Source: Phymatolithon calcareum
Lineage: Eukaryota; Rhodophyta; Florideophyceae; Hapalidiales
Direction: 5' to 3'
Assembly (NCBI GenBank): GCA_977006965.1
Contig: OZ345375.1
Location: forward strand, 1,488,001-1,552,000
DNA length: 64,000 nt
Made by a program: the position numbers and the translations under genes. Numbering within the stretch: position 1 is the first letter of the stretch; each line of letters starts with the position of its first letter. This document shows positions 54,001 to 64,000 of this stretch, piece by piece. The notes below the pieces were generated by a model. The model did not search any database, was not told where the DNA came from, and worked only from the letters and a program-made list of their open reading frames with translations.

Positions 54001-54360
54001 ACGTATTCGACGACTATGAGGAAGCATCTCCCGTTTCTGAAGAATGACACTTTGGGCAAGCATCAATCGCCGCACTCGCGCAGGTGTCCCAAACCTAAAT
54101 TCGTGCCCTTGCTGACATACGCTCTACTTTTGCAACGGGTGCTGACAAAAGCTTCGGTGAAGTGCTCGATGCTGAGTAGTGGGATAATCAAGCTGCTGAT
54201 ACTGACTGGGCGAACGGGCTACCGTCGACTGATCAGCTCAAGTAAGTGTCTGGCGAATTGTATGCGTGTGCGCGCATGGAGCGGGCTGCGCTTGGCCAGC
54301 TCCGGGCGGTGACCGTGCATCTGCGCGTGCGTGGAGACAATGGCGGGAAAGAGAATGGGC
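53992..54360 (+). pseudogene. Decayed ORF P, second copy
   Basis: Reading sense LEAHVFDDYEEASPVSEE, QASIAALAQVSQT, IRALADIRSTFATGADKSF and SGELYACARMERAALGQLR, with stops between these parts at places where the sister copy has sense codons. An alternative overlapping frame (53956-54312) is open but not conserved as protein. Confidence 0.45.
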
Positions 54361-54375
54361 GTGACACTATGTTGA

Positions 54376-54900
54376 GTAATACAATTTCAAGGAACGCAGA
54401 AGAACGTTTATCAAACCATCGAAGCAGGGACGAAGACGAATGTCCTGGATATTGTCATACCCAACTCGTAGCCCGCAGTAACCGCCACGAGAGCCGGTCT
54501 AGCGGCGACCAGCACTGAACCCTGAGCTCGGGATCGGAAGATCCCAGGATCACAGCACATGCCAACTCGCGAGCTCGCGCATCAGCAAGAAACCAAGGTG
54601 CATCTGTGCAATATCTGCCTCCGTTCGCTCGACCACATCGAGCAATCGTTTCTTTTGTTCTCCAACCCTCCCATCCCCGTTTGTTCTTGTAGATTAGTTC
54701 AAGGAAGCGGAATTCCAGGGTTTGACAAGGTCGAACTTAGGATGGAGCTCCTCAGATGCGTTGGGGCAGGCCCGGCAGCATTGCAGGATGCGATTTCCTC
54801 GATGGCTCCACCGGCTGACCGCACAATTACGACACGTCTGTATTGCGTTCACTAACGTTCTGAAGTTCTGGCACCTAGCGAAGATCGAGGTAAAGCATAG
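54376..54900. other. Extra sequence relative to the sister locus
   Basis: It lies between CGTGACACTATG and TATTAACTTTACAGTGT, which are nearly adjacent at 19450-19490. It contains an open plus frame, 54559-54855, with the phrase CNICLRSLDHIEQSF, not identified. It may be an insertion here or a deletion in the sister copy. Confidence 0.4.
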
Positions 54901-54925
54901 TATTAACTTTACAGTGTGAGTATTG

Positions 54926-55053
54926 CACTTTCCCCTGTGCCTATCACAGGCGGTGGGTGTTATCGGTCTACGCACTGGAAGGTAACAACTGAGGAAGCCT
55001 TGCCCGTATACTCGTAAGACTGTGAGGCTACTAAATAAACGAAATTCAAAAAA
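54926..55053 (+). mobile_element. LINE family B tail insertion
   Basis: Flanks AGTGTGAGTATTGC (54912-54925) and AGTGTTGGAATTT (55054-55066) are a diverged target duplication of the single AGTGTTAGAATTGC in the sister copy near 19485-19500. The tail CCTTGCCCGTATACTCG, CTGTGAGGCTACTAAATAAAC is family B. Confidence 0.8.
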
Positions 55054-55455
55054 AGTGTTGGAATTTCGGCCTCATAAATGGCAGGCATCTGATGATCCCG
55101 GATTTCAGGTAGTGGCACATCGCCATCGACATCTCCCATCACATTCAGCAAGAGCGTTCCCCCGTAAAAAGCTACAGTAGCTTCGGACTCCAACGGCTTT
55201 GAGGTCTTGAGTCGTTTCAATTCAGATACATTTTCTCGATTGATGCGCAGTTCGATATTGATTGCACGGACTACGCACAGTGACAACGTACTATTTGGTG
55301 GTGAGTGTTATTGGAAAAGTATATTGATTATCCTTCAGTTGGCGAGCGGCGGGTAGAGAAAAAGCTTCAGTTAGCAGAATTAACGCCCTGCCGTCATCTA
55401 ATAAGTTGCGGTAATAATAGAAGCACTGCTTGCTTGCCCCCGAGGGGAATAAATC
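55054..55455. repeat. End of the second F segmental duplicate
   Basis: It aligns with 19500-19880 (ATCTGATGATCCCGGATTTC, GAGTCGTTTCAATTCAGATA, GAATTAACGCCCTGCCG). Similarity ends near GAGGGGAATAAATCATTC. Confidence 0.65.
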
Positions 55456-55610
55456 ATTCATTATCGTCATTTCGTTCGGTAAGAGAAATCTCTTCTTCCA
55501 TTCTGCTGCAATTTTCATTTTATTGCCTCGCACTGCAAATCAGTCAATGGAATAAATGGGATTCCCGTTTGTGCTCGTAAACATCGAGACGTTGAATTGG
55601 TCATATCTGA

Positions 55611-56516
55611 CTACCCGATGACGGCACCGGGAATCTCCTTGAGCCATTCTCCCTGTCCTTCCTTAACCGTGTCTCGGTTTGCTGTCGAGAACGTGCACGT
55701 CCCTTTCGGCACGTACTTTTTATAAAAGCCGAACTGCATACAGTCCTTCTTAGGACCCTTGTGCTTCAACCCGAACACATGTCCAAGCTCATGTGCGACG
55801 TGCCCGAGGCAGTCCGCCTCGGTGCCGTCATCGTATGGGAACGACTTAGCACGGCCATTAATACAGCCCAGGTCGTCTCCGTCCATCCAAACACCGCCAA
55901 AGTTGGCACCGACCTTACCGTTACTCGTCGTAGTCGGATAGCTGGCAACGCGCATGTACTTGTCAAAGTCGCTAATGCCGAGCTTACGGTGCACTTCGTT
56001 CTTGATGTTCGTGAGGCGATACCAGCGAGGGTCTTTCTGGTCTCCGTCCGGCGTGTTGATGTAATAACTCTTACTGTGTTTTGCACGTATCACCTGTACG
56101 ATCGGGTTGGCTAGAGCAAACGTGCCACCAAACTCTTTGAACCACTTGCGTTGCAGTGCTCGCATGTGCTTCTGCAGGACGCGCACATCGCTTTTCTTGA
56201 AGGACTGTCCTTTCTCGAGGAATAATACACCTTGAACTCGACGAACCTTCTTAGCACTGACTTTTGTCAGAGTGCATCCTGCATTCACACGGTAGGTACG
56301 TTTAGGTTTGCACGAATCTGTTATGTGGCCACCGGCCCTTGCACGAAGCTTCTTGGATCTCTTGCAAGAATCGGTGAATTGGCACACCTTTTTGCTTTGA
56401 CGTTCGCTGGTGCTCAGCTGTGATTCAATAGACTTTATGGAGCCCGAGTCAGCGATGGCACAGGATGCCAGCGTGAAAGCAATTGCGCAAGCAAGAAGAA
56501 TTGGTGTGAGTGCCAT
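55611..56516 (-). CDS. Secreted zinc metalloprotease (metzincin-like), paralogue 1
   Basis: 301 codons without an intron. ATG is in the context CACCATGGC. Residues 1-22 form a signal peptide (hydrophobic LLACAIAFTLASCAIA). A Cys/Lys/Arg-rich region (about 45-90) may be a propeptide. The catalytic motif HELGHVFGLKH at 242-252 fits H-E-x2-H-x2-G-x2-H, the zinc site of metzincins. DCM at 258-260 could supply the Met-turn, although so short a spacing is unusual. The upstream part (VWMDGDDLGCI, PYDDGTEADCLGHV) is conserved in the paralogue at 62840-63739. I cannot assign a family within the metzincins. The likely role is extracellular or cell-wall protein cleavage, by inference from the signal peptide. 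Confidence 0.85.
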   Translation of the reverse strand: MALTPILLACAIAFTLASCAIADSGSIKSIESQLSTSERQSKKVCQFTDSCKRSKKLRARAGGHITDSCKPKRTYRVNAGCTLTKVSAKKVRRVQGVLFLEKGQSFKKSDVRVLQKHMRALQRKWFKEFGGTFALANPIVQVIRAKHSKSYYINTPDGDQKDPRWYRLTNIKNEVHRKLGISDFDKYMRVASYPTTTSNGKVGANFGGVWMDGDDLGCINGRAKSFPYDDGTEADCLGHVAHELGHVFGLKHKGPKKDCMQFGFYKKYVPKGTCTFSTANRDTVKEGQGEWLKEIPGAVIG

Positions 56517-56569
56517 GGTGAGTGTTTGAAGATGTGCACGTGAAACCCGAGGAGCTGCAGCGTTAGACC

Positions 56570-56577
56570 CTTTTATA
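56570..56577 (-). promoter_or_regulatory. TATA box of metalloprotease paralogue 1
   Basis: Minus-strand TATAAAAG lies about 55 bases before the ATG, leaving a short leader of about 25 bases. It is a strong match to the eukaryotic TATA consensus. Confidence 0.6.
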
Positions 56578-56651
56578 CTATTAAAACTCTAGGCTGTCAA
56601 AGTGGGAGGCGACTTTTAATTGTTCATACGACAGAGAAAACAAAAGAACAA

Positions 56652-57640
56652 AACGAATGCGTATTGCACGCACATCATCAATGCATTGCATGCTAACAGA
56701 CTGAACATTGGAGTAGATGATCCGAAGAGAGCATTTTGGTGCCGCTTGTCGAAAATGCGAAACTTTATTGTCACTAAATCTCGACACCCCATCGTCAGTG
56801 TCGACCTCTTTCAAATCGACAGTGCATCAGAGAATATTTAATAAACTCAGCTGCACAACTAGTTCTTGCTTCCGGACTTTAAACTTGCCTTATCGACAAG
56901 GTTCAAAATATAAACAATGCGCTCAGTTTTGGCGGGCACCTGTTCTCTTACCGCACTGTACGATACCATCTGCACGACGCCCTCGACGTGGAGGCATTCT
57001 GAACGTGGTCTGACTGAATTTCCAAGGCTTGTGGACAGTCATTATTGTCCCGTACGTTTGTAGCGATGGTGCGTTTTGTCAGCGGGACAAAATATAATTA
57101 GCGGCGGTCATTGTGAAGGCTGCTGTTTCTCGTCCAATTCAAGTAATTGGGAACACGTGACATCGCAAGATACTGCAATGTCAAATCAGTCTTGAGAAAG
57201 ATTCTGTACACTATCAGTTCTTTGCATTCGGCGTCTACACATGGGTACAACGATGGGCCATTACGGGTTGGAAACAAAGCTGACAAGAAAGTTCGTGGCT
57301 TATGATCGTGAGGCTTTACGTCAATCCTTTATGTGAGGAGAGAAGGGCTAGAGAGAAATAGAAGAATTAAAAATTTTGATTTGAGAGCTACTGTACAAGC
57401 GAATCTGCGTACGCTTGGGGCAACTTTGTGGTTACTAAGAAAACATATCAAGCGGCTGCCTCTAGTGCTTTGTGGGGCGCTACACGACCCTCCAATAAAC
57501 ATTATCCACCTTCAAGCTGGGGATGAAATCGTCGGCAAGGAGCAAACATGTCTCGAGAACCAGAGAAGTCACGGAATATGTAATCCTCGGGAATACAGCC
57601 CGGGTTCGGACGGCACGTACAAGTGTGAGTAGTATTTAAA
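56652..57640 (+). repeat. Repeat block A-B-C, largely uninterrupted copy
   Basis: This is the reference copy for the scattered parts at 24026-24423 (A), 27850-26636 (B, inverted), and 30443-30474 plus 34046-34140 (C). Here the junction CTCGACGTGGAGGCATTCTG is continuous, which shows the pre-insertion hAT target. The short frames in it are not conserved as protein. Its nature (old transposon or duplicated host sequence) is unknown. Confidence 0.8.
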
Positions 57641-57670
57641 AATAATATCCAATTTTCTCATCACGAGGTG

Positions 57671-57947
57671 TCACATTAGCAACAATGGCATTGTTACTAA
57701 TGTGAATGCCCAAGCAACGACTTTCCGATATTCAAAAAGAGATGCTGGAAATGGCAGTTGATACCGTCCAAAGGAAATGTCCGAAATCAAAATGAAAACG
57801 TAAGCAAAGGATTGTAGCGCAACGAAAAGTCTCCCAGATGCAATGATAATTGACTAAGGGAGCTTCAATAAAACAGAAATCCATCCATCCATTAGCAACA
57901 ATGCGGCACGACGCCCGCACACGTGTCGTTCCGCATTGTTACTAATG
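57671..57947 (+). mobile_element. Small retroinsertion in a palindrome, with inverted 5' junction
   Basis: CATTAGCAACAATG occurs at 57674-57687 and 57890-57903 and looks like a target duplication. The insert ends GCTTCAATAAAACAGAAATC, a LINE-like tail. The second copy belongs to a hairpin (arms 57890-57912 and 57925-57947). At the 5' junction the insert starts with GCATTGTTACTAATGTG, the inverted form of the target itself, making a second palindrome at 57671-57705. Confidence 0.6.
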
Positions 57948-57959
57948 TGGTAAGATGAA

Positions 57960-60437
57960 ATGTGTAGATATGTTTTCTAAATACAGTAGATCCTCGATTT
58001 TTGCATAGGAAATGTCAGCAACCCTAATATTCAAAACGCGAGGTTATGCAAGTATTGAAGTCGTATCATAACGAAATTACAACTCAAGAATACAATTTAT
58101 GTCAACTTTGAAGAAGCTGTGGTGTACCACATTGGGCATCCAGCCGATTTTTGTACTCGAAACAGCGACATTGAGCATTTGCCGGCTGTGCTGCACAGCG
58201 CAATTGTTCACGTACTCCAAGCTGCCCAAGAGACTCCTCTAATAGAAAATCCCCAATGGCGGACGTTGAATACAGGAGACCTAAAAATAATCAAAAAATA
58301 GCCATTCGGTTTGAAGCTATCAGTTTAGATATTCCATATTCGAGTCTTCAGTAATCCTTTATTTTCGTTAAAATTTAATTCGAAACCGACTTGGGACAGG
58401 CACTCTGTATTCAAAAAATCAAGGATATGCAAAAATCGGAGATTCAAAAATCGAGGATCGACTTGCATTGGACGCGCCTCAGTTCCCGACGAGGATCGAG
58501 GAGAAATAATCGAAATTATTTCCAGTTGATATAAGCGATGATACCTTGCCGAGTTCTGCGCCTGGAAAGCTCATTGCACATTCAATGCACTAACAAGGCA
58601 TACATCCATGATGGAAGAACATCACATACCGGATGCCATCACCTGCCTGTGCTTCTCGGCGTCCATACGTATGGCCAATCCAGACCAAGCAATATTTAAT
58701 ACTCCTCCTCCCGCTCTTTCATATGCATTAAGTGGAACGTAGGAAAAACGTTTTCCCTCTCCAAACGGCTTCAACGAGTCAAGGAAAGTACAGTAGAATT
58801 GGCTTACTGTCAGTCTGAATGGAAACCATAAGCCAGAGGCGTTGAAAAACTACTGTCCGCCCGATTGAGTCTGGACGTCGTAACATAACGACAACGTTAC
58901 GACATAAACCGATCTAGACCTGTAAGCTATCTCACGCGGTGAATTCTGGTGAAGATCCAGTCAAATCTCTCTCGTCAAGGATAAAGGAAATAATGGTGCG
59001 GGAGGCAGATTTTTGTCACAAGATTTGCACGAGGTGTAGAATACTGGGCCAGAGCAGGCGGATGTGCACCGAGCGTAAGGAGTCCCCTTCCTCCTGCCTC
59101 CTAAGTGCCATAGTATTGATTTTTAGCTGTTTTACTGAAGTGAAATATTCTGCGAACGTTTCAAACTTCGAGCTTGGACCGCCTCCAAAAATGCCCTCTG
59201 ATATTGTAACGCCAAGCTCACAAGAAGCCGACGCTACAAGGGTCAGAGAAGACCAGGAGAGAAAAGAAACAGGTGAGGCTTGAACGGAGGAAAGAAAGAA
59301 ACAGAAAAAATCCATGAAAAGGGCAAGCAGACGCCTCAGGCGGCGACCGTGGTTCGGTCATCGACCTTGAGACAGACGCCGAAACAAGAGAAAGGGACCT
59401 TGAGCGCGATTACCACCGAACTGGCTTGTGCAGCGAAACGGTTGCGGTCAAGAAGGGCTGGGAGAACTCTAATTCCGCTTGATCGAGGTATAATAAAAAT
59501 AATGAATGCTTATTCCCCTATGGGGCTGGCAAACATTGCTTTTTATTTCCTTCTACTTAGATTACGGCAGGCCGTTATTATTGCGTCATTAGACGATTCC
59601 ACCCGAAACAATGGTCGCAAGTGACTTACAGGCGAGCTTGAACGTGCGCGATCCAATCAATCGAGCGGAAATCCGAAGAACTCCCACGTTCCTTATACAC
59701 TACTAGCGAAGCGAAAAAAACAGCGCATAGGTACAGATCACCTACTATAGGCATCGTGAGTATCGCGATCCGAGTTGCGGACATACAGTCGCGTGAGAGG
59801 AAAAAGCGTTTACTGCAATCAGCGAGCGGCATAGAAGCGGGAGCGACAGATGCCAGCGTGGATGCTCAGGTCACTGCAAAGGCGCAAGTTCATATTAGGA
59901 AATCACACAAAAACTCAAGCTCATCTTAGCCCTCTGGAAATATTTTATCGGACGATCTCTTATCTATCTTACCAGCGAGATCAGGTAAGAAAGTTGTAGC
60001 TCGCGTGTGAAATCAGCTAAAATGCGGCTTAGATCCTCACGATAGGGAGAACAGGCCAAATTCGATTGTTAACTATTCCACCAGCATCTCCGATACCTTT
60101 CGCAAGGTCATGCGGAAGAACCCTCCCCATTCTAGGTAGCGTCTCGTTGAGGTGTCATTCGTCGTGAGGCCAGGTTCGAATTCAGAGGCGCATTCTAACG
60201 GGATCTTTCAAAATGGCACCACAAGCCTGTAGGAACGACTATCTTGCCCACAATGTTCCGAAATTCTAGCATTTGTGATCGCCATAAAGCGTGGAGTGCT
60301 ATCGATAGCGCATTTATCAGTACCTTGAACGAACACCTTACTCAAACGGAAAAAATATGAAAAATGCGTTGAACAAAGACTAAACGGAACATCGCTCGGG
60401 AATGGGCTTTTGTCATTTTTGTGAAGTTTTATTTCCA
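57960..60437. other. Gene-free stretch
   Basis: Short frames only. The plus frame 58939-59283 has a CxxC phrase (KICTRCRILGQSRRMC) and a hydrophobic segment but no family. At 59503-59530 the minus strand shows the CCCCATAGGGGAATAAGC-type tail also seen at 19850-19870 and 55435-55455. Nothing else is recognisable. Confidence 0.35.
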
Positions 60438-60530
60438 TTGATGTTTATTTAAAAGCCTCACAGTTTTTTGAATATACGGGCAAGCTTGATCAGCTTCTAC
60501 CTTCCAGTGTGTAGTCCATTGAACCTTACC
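60438..60530 (-). mobile_element. LINE family B 3' tail remnant
   Basis: TTATTTAAAAGCCTCACAG, then GAATATACGGGCAAGCTTG and CTACCTTCCAGTGTGTAG, parallel to 40980-41050. Confidence 0.7.
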
Positions 60531-61008
60531 GCCTTTCAGAGGCGGTGTGGAAAATAAATTTCGTGAAGTTCTGGAAATCAACGAAACGTAGAATGAGCCA
60601 AGAATTATCACATACTCTTTTTTAAAAATCAACTGACACCTGACTTCTCTCTTTGACTTTCTAGTTGTACTTGTCTCAAAATTTCTGTAGATTCTGAACC
60701 ATGCAGTGCTCAGCTTTGAAAAGATACAAAAAACTAGTTTCGATTTGTTGCAACAAAAGACTCTTTCCGAACGAACTCCCCCAGATGTAGATTTTATGGG
60801 CAAGATACCGCAAGCTCCTGCCGCGAGTGAAATTTTGTCTCTGATGTAAAAAATGCTTCCAGAGGGAAGTATTCCATCAAGATACTGCCGCGCGGGTTGG
60901 TCAGAACGGTAGCCCATGGTTTTCGACACAGAGAGGCATATTTGGAACCGCTTTCTTTCCAACTTTTATGTCCAAATGTACTGTGCAATTCTAGTAGCCC
61001 ATTACATC

Positions 61009-61590
61009 CAGGGATCGTCCCAATTCAGTTTTATTGCAATGAATTGCAATTTTCGATTTATTGCACAGGTTTCAGATATTGTAATTGGAGCATACTTTAC
61101 AATTGCATTTCAAATTGGATCTGTGCCATTTGCTTTTAGCTGGCTTATAGCGTCGACAGGAAGCAAGATTGCACCTGCGTGCATTCAGTCGAAGTCATCG
61201 ACACACAGAGGTCCAGTATGGATGGCTCGCGAAAGGGTTATCCCTTTCTGGTTTTCTGGCTGTTGGAGGTTCTATTTTGCGTGGGGCTCCTTATGACTTC
61301 AGAGGAGTAATCCCGAACCAAGGCACTGCCCACGATGTGCAGGTCTACGTATATGTTCGGCGACACGTCATCACCGAAGCATCGAGCAGTACGAAGGATT
61401 GAGGGACCTTTAGATCGAAGTGGTAATACTTTTCTGCGCCTAATCTTTTTCACAGAATCCTAATTGCAAAAAGTATTGCGAGATGTACCTCAATTGCAAT
61501 TTCTATTGCACGGGAGAAATCCTATTGCTATTGATTGCCTAATTGCTCTGCTGGAAGCAATTGGGGAAAATTTAACTGGGACGAACCTTG
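61009..61590. mobile_element. Non-autonomous hAT element (MITE), 582 bp
   Basis: Perfect 8-bp duplications ATTACATC at 61001-61008 and 61591-61598 flank the terminal repeats CAGGGATCGTCCCAATT and (reversed) CAAGGTTCGTCCCAGTT. TTGCAATT-type motifs are concentrated in the first 150 and last 130 bases, a pattern typical of transposase-binding subterminal repeats. There is no transposase frame. Confidence 0.85.
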
Positions 61591-61598
61591 ATTACATC

Positions 61599-62839
61599 GT
61601 CGACAAGTACATTGGAAAAATTGCAAGATTGCCACGATTTAGTGCCATCCTATGTCTGACGTCAAAGTGTGCCACTATCTCGAACTATCATCACGACGTC
61701 CCGGCCTATTAGATAAAGCATTGCGCTGTTTCCTCCTTCATTGCATGAGACGGCATATAGTACTGTCATTGGTGCCTCCAGACAGCATCGATTCGCATGT
61801 CACAAAACTGGCGCATCACCGCATTGTGTAGCACTGCTTCGACTACGGCACTTCTTATTGTGCCACTCGATCGTGACCCCCCCTGCAATGTGCTAAACAA
61901 ACTGTGAGAATGACGAACAAATTGAGAGTCGCGTCGTGCGTCATCTCAGGCAGCTGGAGAGTTTGCCAGTGCGAACAAAGCAAAGAAGAGCATATACTCG
62001 CTCTGTGAAGTGCGTTCGCATTGCTTTCTTCAACGTACGTCAATAGTTGAGGTTCTCGATGATGCTTAAGTTCTTCGGTCCGCGTGTGAGAGCAGATGTG
62101 TTTAAAACTCAACTAAAGTAGGTACTCGGGGTGAGATTGTGGGGGCTGCTATTGGAGCTGACCACGAAGTAAAACAGAGGCAATGGCTAGACATGGCCTA
62201 TTCTGCATAAAATCCCTGCTTAAAAACTGTATTCCGAATGATTTTATACACCCTGGATCCCAAAGGGGTAACCCTGCATAATCAAATAGCCCATTCGCAG
62301 CCATATTTATGCAGTGATTCGGGTACTTAAATCATCGTCTTTGTAGCTTTCTGTTCAATCCTACCGTACTACTAAAGTTCGAGTTACGGCGGAAGTGACC
62401 TCTATCCAAGACGACTTCGTCTAATTGAAAAATACAATATTCCACTTCCATTGTGAGGATGCCAAGCTGGGGCAGAACTATATCAATTCTATCACGGACG
62501 GTTTCACATTCCGGCTGTAAGGCACACGTCTCTGAGCTACCACGTTATCGTATCCATATCACGACTCGGTTGATGCACGATTATGCGCTAAGCGTAAGGG
62601 CTAAACGGGGAATCCACCTCAACTCATTGGTGACGAGAATTGTCTAAAATATATTTACCATAGTCCCTGTAAGCGAAAAACTAATCTTATCTCTCTACTG
62701 AGCATTCAATATTTCCCTACACTGCAAATCCTGCAGGCATCCATGTCGAACGACAAAGGCAGTGGTATGTATCCATGAAAGGAAATCACACCTCAGTTTT
62801 TTCTGGAAAAGTTTGATATGTGAAGGGGATAAGATCAAC
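61599..62839. other. Gene-free stretch downstream of metalloprotease 2
   Basis: Short conflicting frames. I see no repeat shared with the rest of the window. Confidence 0.35.
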
Positions 62840-63739
62840 CTACCCGATGATGGCACCCGGAATCTCCTTCAGCCACGCCCCCTGTCCGCTTTTCACAATG
62901 TTACGGTTCCCAGTGGAGAATGTGCATGTCCCAATCGGTACGTACCTCTTGTAAAAGCCGAACCTCATACAGTCCGTTATCGGTCCTGTATGGTCCAGCC
63001 CGAACACGTGCCCCAGCTCATGCGCGACATGTCCGAGGCAATTCGCCTCCACTCCGTCATCATACGGGAACGACTTAGCTCGCCCCGTGATACACGCCAA
63101 GTCGTCTCCGTCCATCCAAGCGCCACCTAAGTCGGCACCTACATTACCGTTACTCGTCGTTGTCGGATAGTTGATGACGCGCATATACGCGTCATAGTCC
63201 TTGATACCAAGCTTGCGGTACACTTCCTTCTTCATATTCGTGAGTCGATACCAGTGGGGGTCTGCTTGGTATCCGTCCGGTGTATTGATGTAGTAATTCT
63301 TGTTGTGATCGGCACGAATCACCTTCACGATCGGTTTCGCCAACGCGAACGTGCTGCCAAACTCGTCGAACCATTTGCGCTGCAGTGCACGCATCTGTCT
63401 CTTCACGGCGGTCACATCGGCGCGGTTGAGGGATTGTCCTCTCTCGAGGAAGTACACTCCTTGCACTCTACGTACTTTCGCAGCATTGACCCGGGTGAGA
63501 GTGCAACCTGCCCCCACACGGTAGGTTCGTTTGCATGAATCGGAAATGTGACCACCGGGTCTTGCGCGAACTTTCTTTGAACTTTTGCACGCATCATCGA
63601 ACTTGCACTCGTTGGTGCTCTGACGAGCGTTGACAATTAGGCGAGGTTCGTTCGAATTTCTGATGTTTGAGTTTGCGAGGACAGTGGATGCCAGTGTGAG
63701 AGCAATGGCGGTAACCAGCAGACTTCGTCGATATGCCAT
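62840..63739 (-). CDS. Secreted zinc metalloprotease (metzincin-like), paralogue 2
   Basis: 299 codons from ATG 63739. The frame is open to an ATG five codons upstream (63754), but the preferred start has the same ACTCAMCATGGCA context as paralogue 1. A signal peptide covers residues 1-23 (SLLVTAIALTLASTVLA). A Cys/basic region follows, then MRALQRKWFDEFGSTFALA. The zinc site is HELGHVFGLDH at 240-250, with DCM soon after. The C-terminus GAWLKEIPGAIIG parallels GEWLKEIPGAVIG of paralogue 1. The paralogues lie about 6 kb apart on the same strand, consistent with an old tandem duplication later spread by insertions. The reaction would be peptide-bond hydrolysis in a secreted setting; the substrate is unknown. 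Confidence 0.85.
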   Translation of the reverse strand: MAYRRSLLVTAIALTLASTVLANSNIRNSNEPRLIVNARQSTNECKFDDACKSSKKVRARPGGHISDSCKRTYRVGAGCTLTRVNAAKVRRVQGVYFLERGQSLNRADVTAVKRQMRALQRKWFDEFGSTFALAKPIVKVIRADHNKNYYINTPDGYQADPHWYRLTNMKKEVYRKLGIKDYDAYMRVINYPTTTSNGNVGADLGGAWMDGDDLACITGRAKSFPYDDGVEANCLGHVAHELGHVFGLDHTGPITDCMRFGFYKRYVPIGTCTFSTGNRNIVKSGQGAWLKEIPGAIIG

Positions 63740-63754
63740 GTTGAGTGCTTGCAA

Positions 63755-64000
63755 AGCTTTAGTTTGGGACAGAAGAATTCTGAGTGGGTTTAGTCTTCGA
63801 CCATTTTCGTATTTTTAGAATATGTACGAAAACTGGGACGACTTTCTGCAAGGTTACCTCAATCGCAAGAGTCCATTGATACCCACATGATGACGCCAAT
63901 AGAAGGAAAGAAGGGAAATGAGTCAGATATTCAAGTTGCTGACGCATCAGTAGACGCTTTAGACACTTTTTCGTACAATATTAAGGTTGCATTGTAGTTC
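63755..64000. other. Upstream region of metalloprotease 2
   Basis: I find no clear TATA box like that of paralogue 1. Near 63928-63955 the sequence GCTGACGCATCAGTAGACGC weakly resembles the tail type C fragment at 85-105. Confidence 0.3.

Overview
The window reads as nuclear DNA of an intron-poor, transposon-rich eukaryote. Long uninterrupted reading frames, TATA-like boxes near gene starts, no ribosome-binding sites or operons, and a mixture of Copia, LINE, hAT, pogo/Tigger and piggyBac-like elements all point that way. My best guess for the organism is an alga, possibly a red alga. That is an overall impression and not something a single marker proves.

Host-like genes are few. (1) 5790-9668 is a large membrane-anchored protein ending in Sel1-type repeats, cut by one in-frame TAA at 9099-9101. 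(2) 13200-13769 is a methionine sulfoxide reductase B-like protein whose nucleophile cysteine position is serine. (3) 15849-17264 is a 471-residue multi-pass membrane protein of unknown function, called family F here. A ruined copy lies at 21958-23341 and an interrupted copy at 49625-51550. (4) Two paralogous secreted zinc metalloproteases lie at 55611-56516 and 62840-63739.

Two large blocks, about 15.8-19.9 kb and 49.6-55.5 kb, are diverged copies of one segment carrying F, its upstream region, a conserved hairpin and a decayed divergent ORF (P). Each block serves as the empty site for insertions in the other. That comparison dates LINE-tail insertions at 53712-53912 and 54926-55053, and a palindrome at 53325-53377 that the other copy lacks.

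The segment 24.0-34.1 kb is a nest of transposons built on a repeat block that also exists, much less interrupted, at 56652-57640. A hAT element holds a piggyBac-like element, and a second, inverted piggyBac-like copy lies 1.5 kb away. The spacer between them is flipped relative to the uninterrupted block. The simplest reading is an inversion by recombination between the two transposon copies. A further hAT-type element (30483-34037) carries a pogo/Tigger element inside it. At 41.4-49.5 kb a full-length but frameshifted Copia retrotransposon with ACATC target duplications sits inside a third, decayed piggyBac-like copy.

Two related LINE families (A, with reverse transcriptase, and B) and a third tail type (C) are scattered throughout, mostly as very short 3' ends. 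Another recurring feature is near-perfect palindromes with almost no spacer. Several share the same flanking tail although their stems differ. Stretches with no recognisable content are listed as such.
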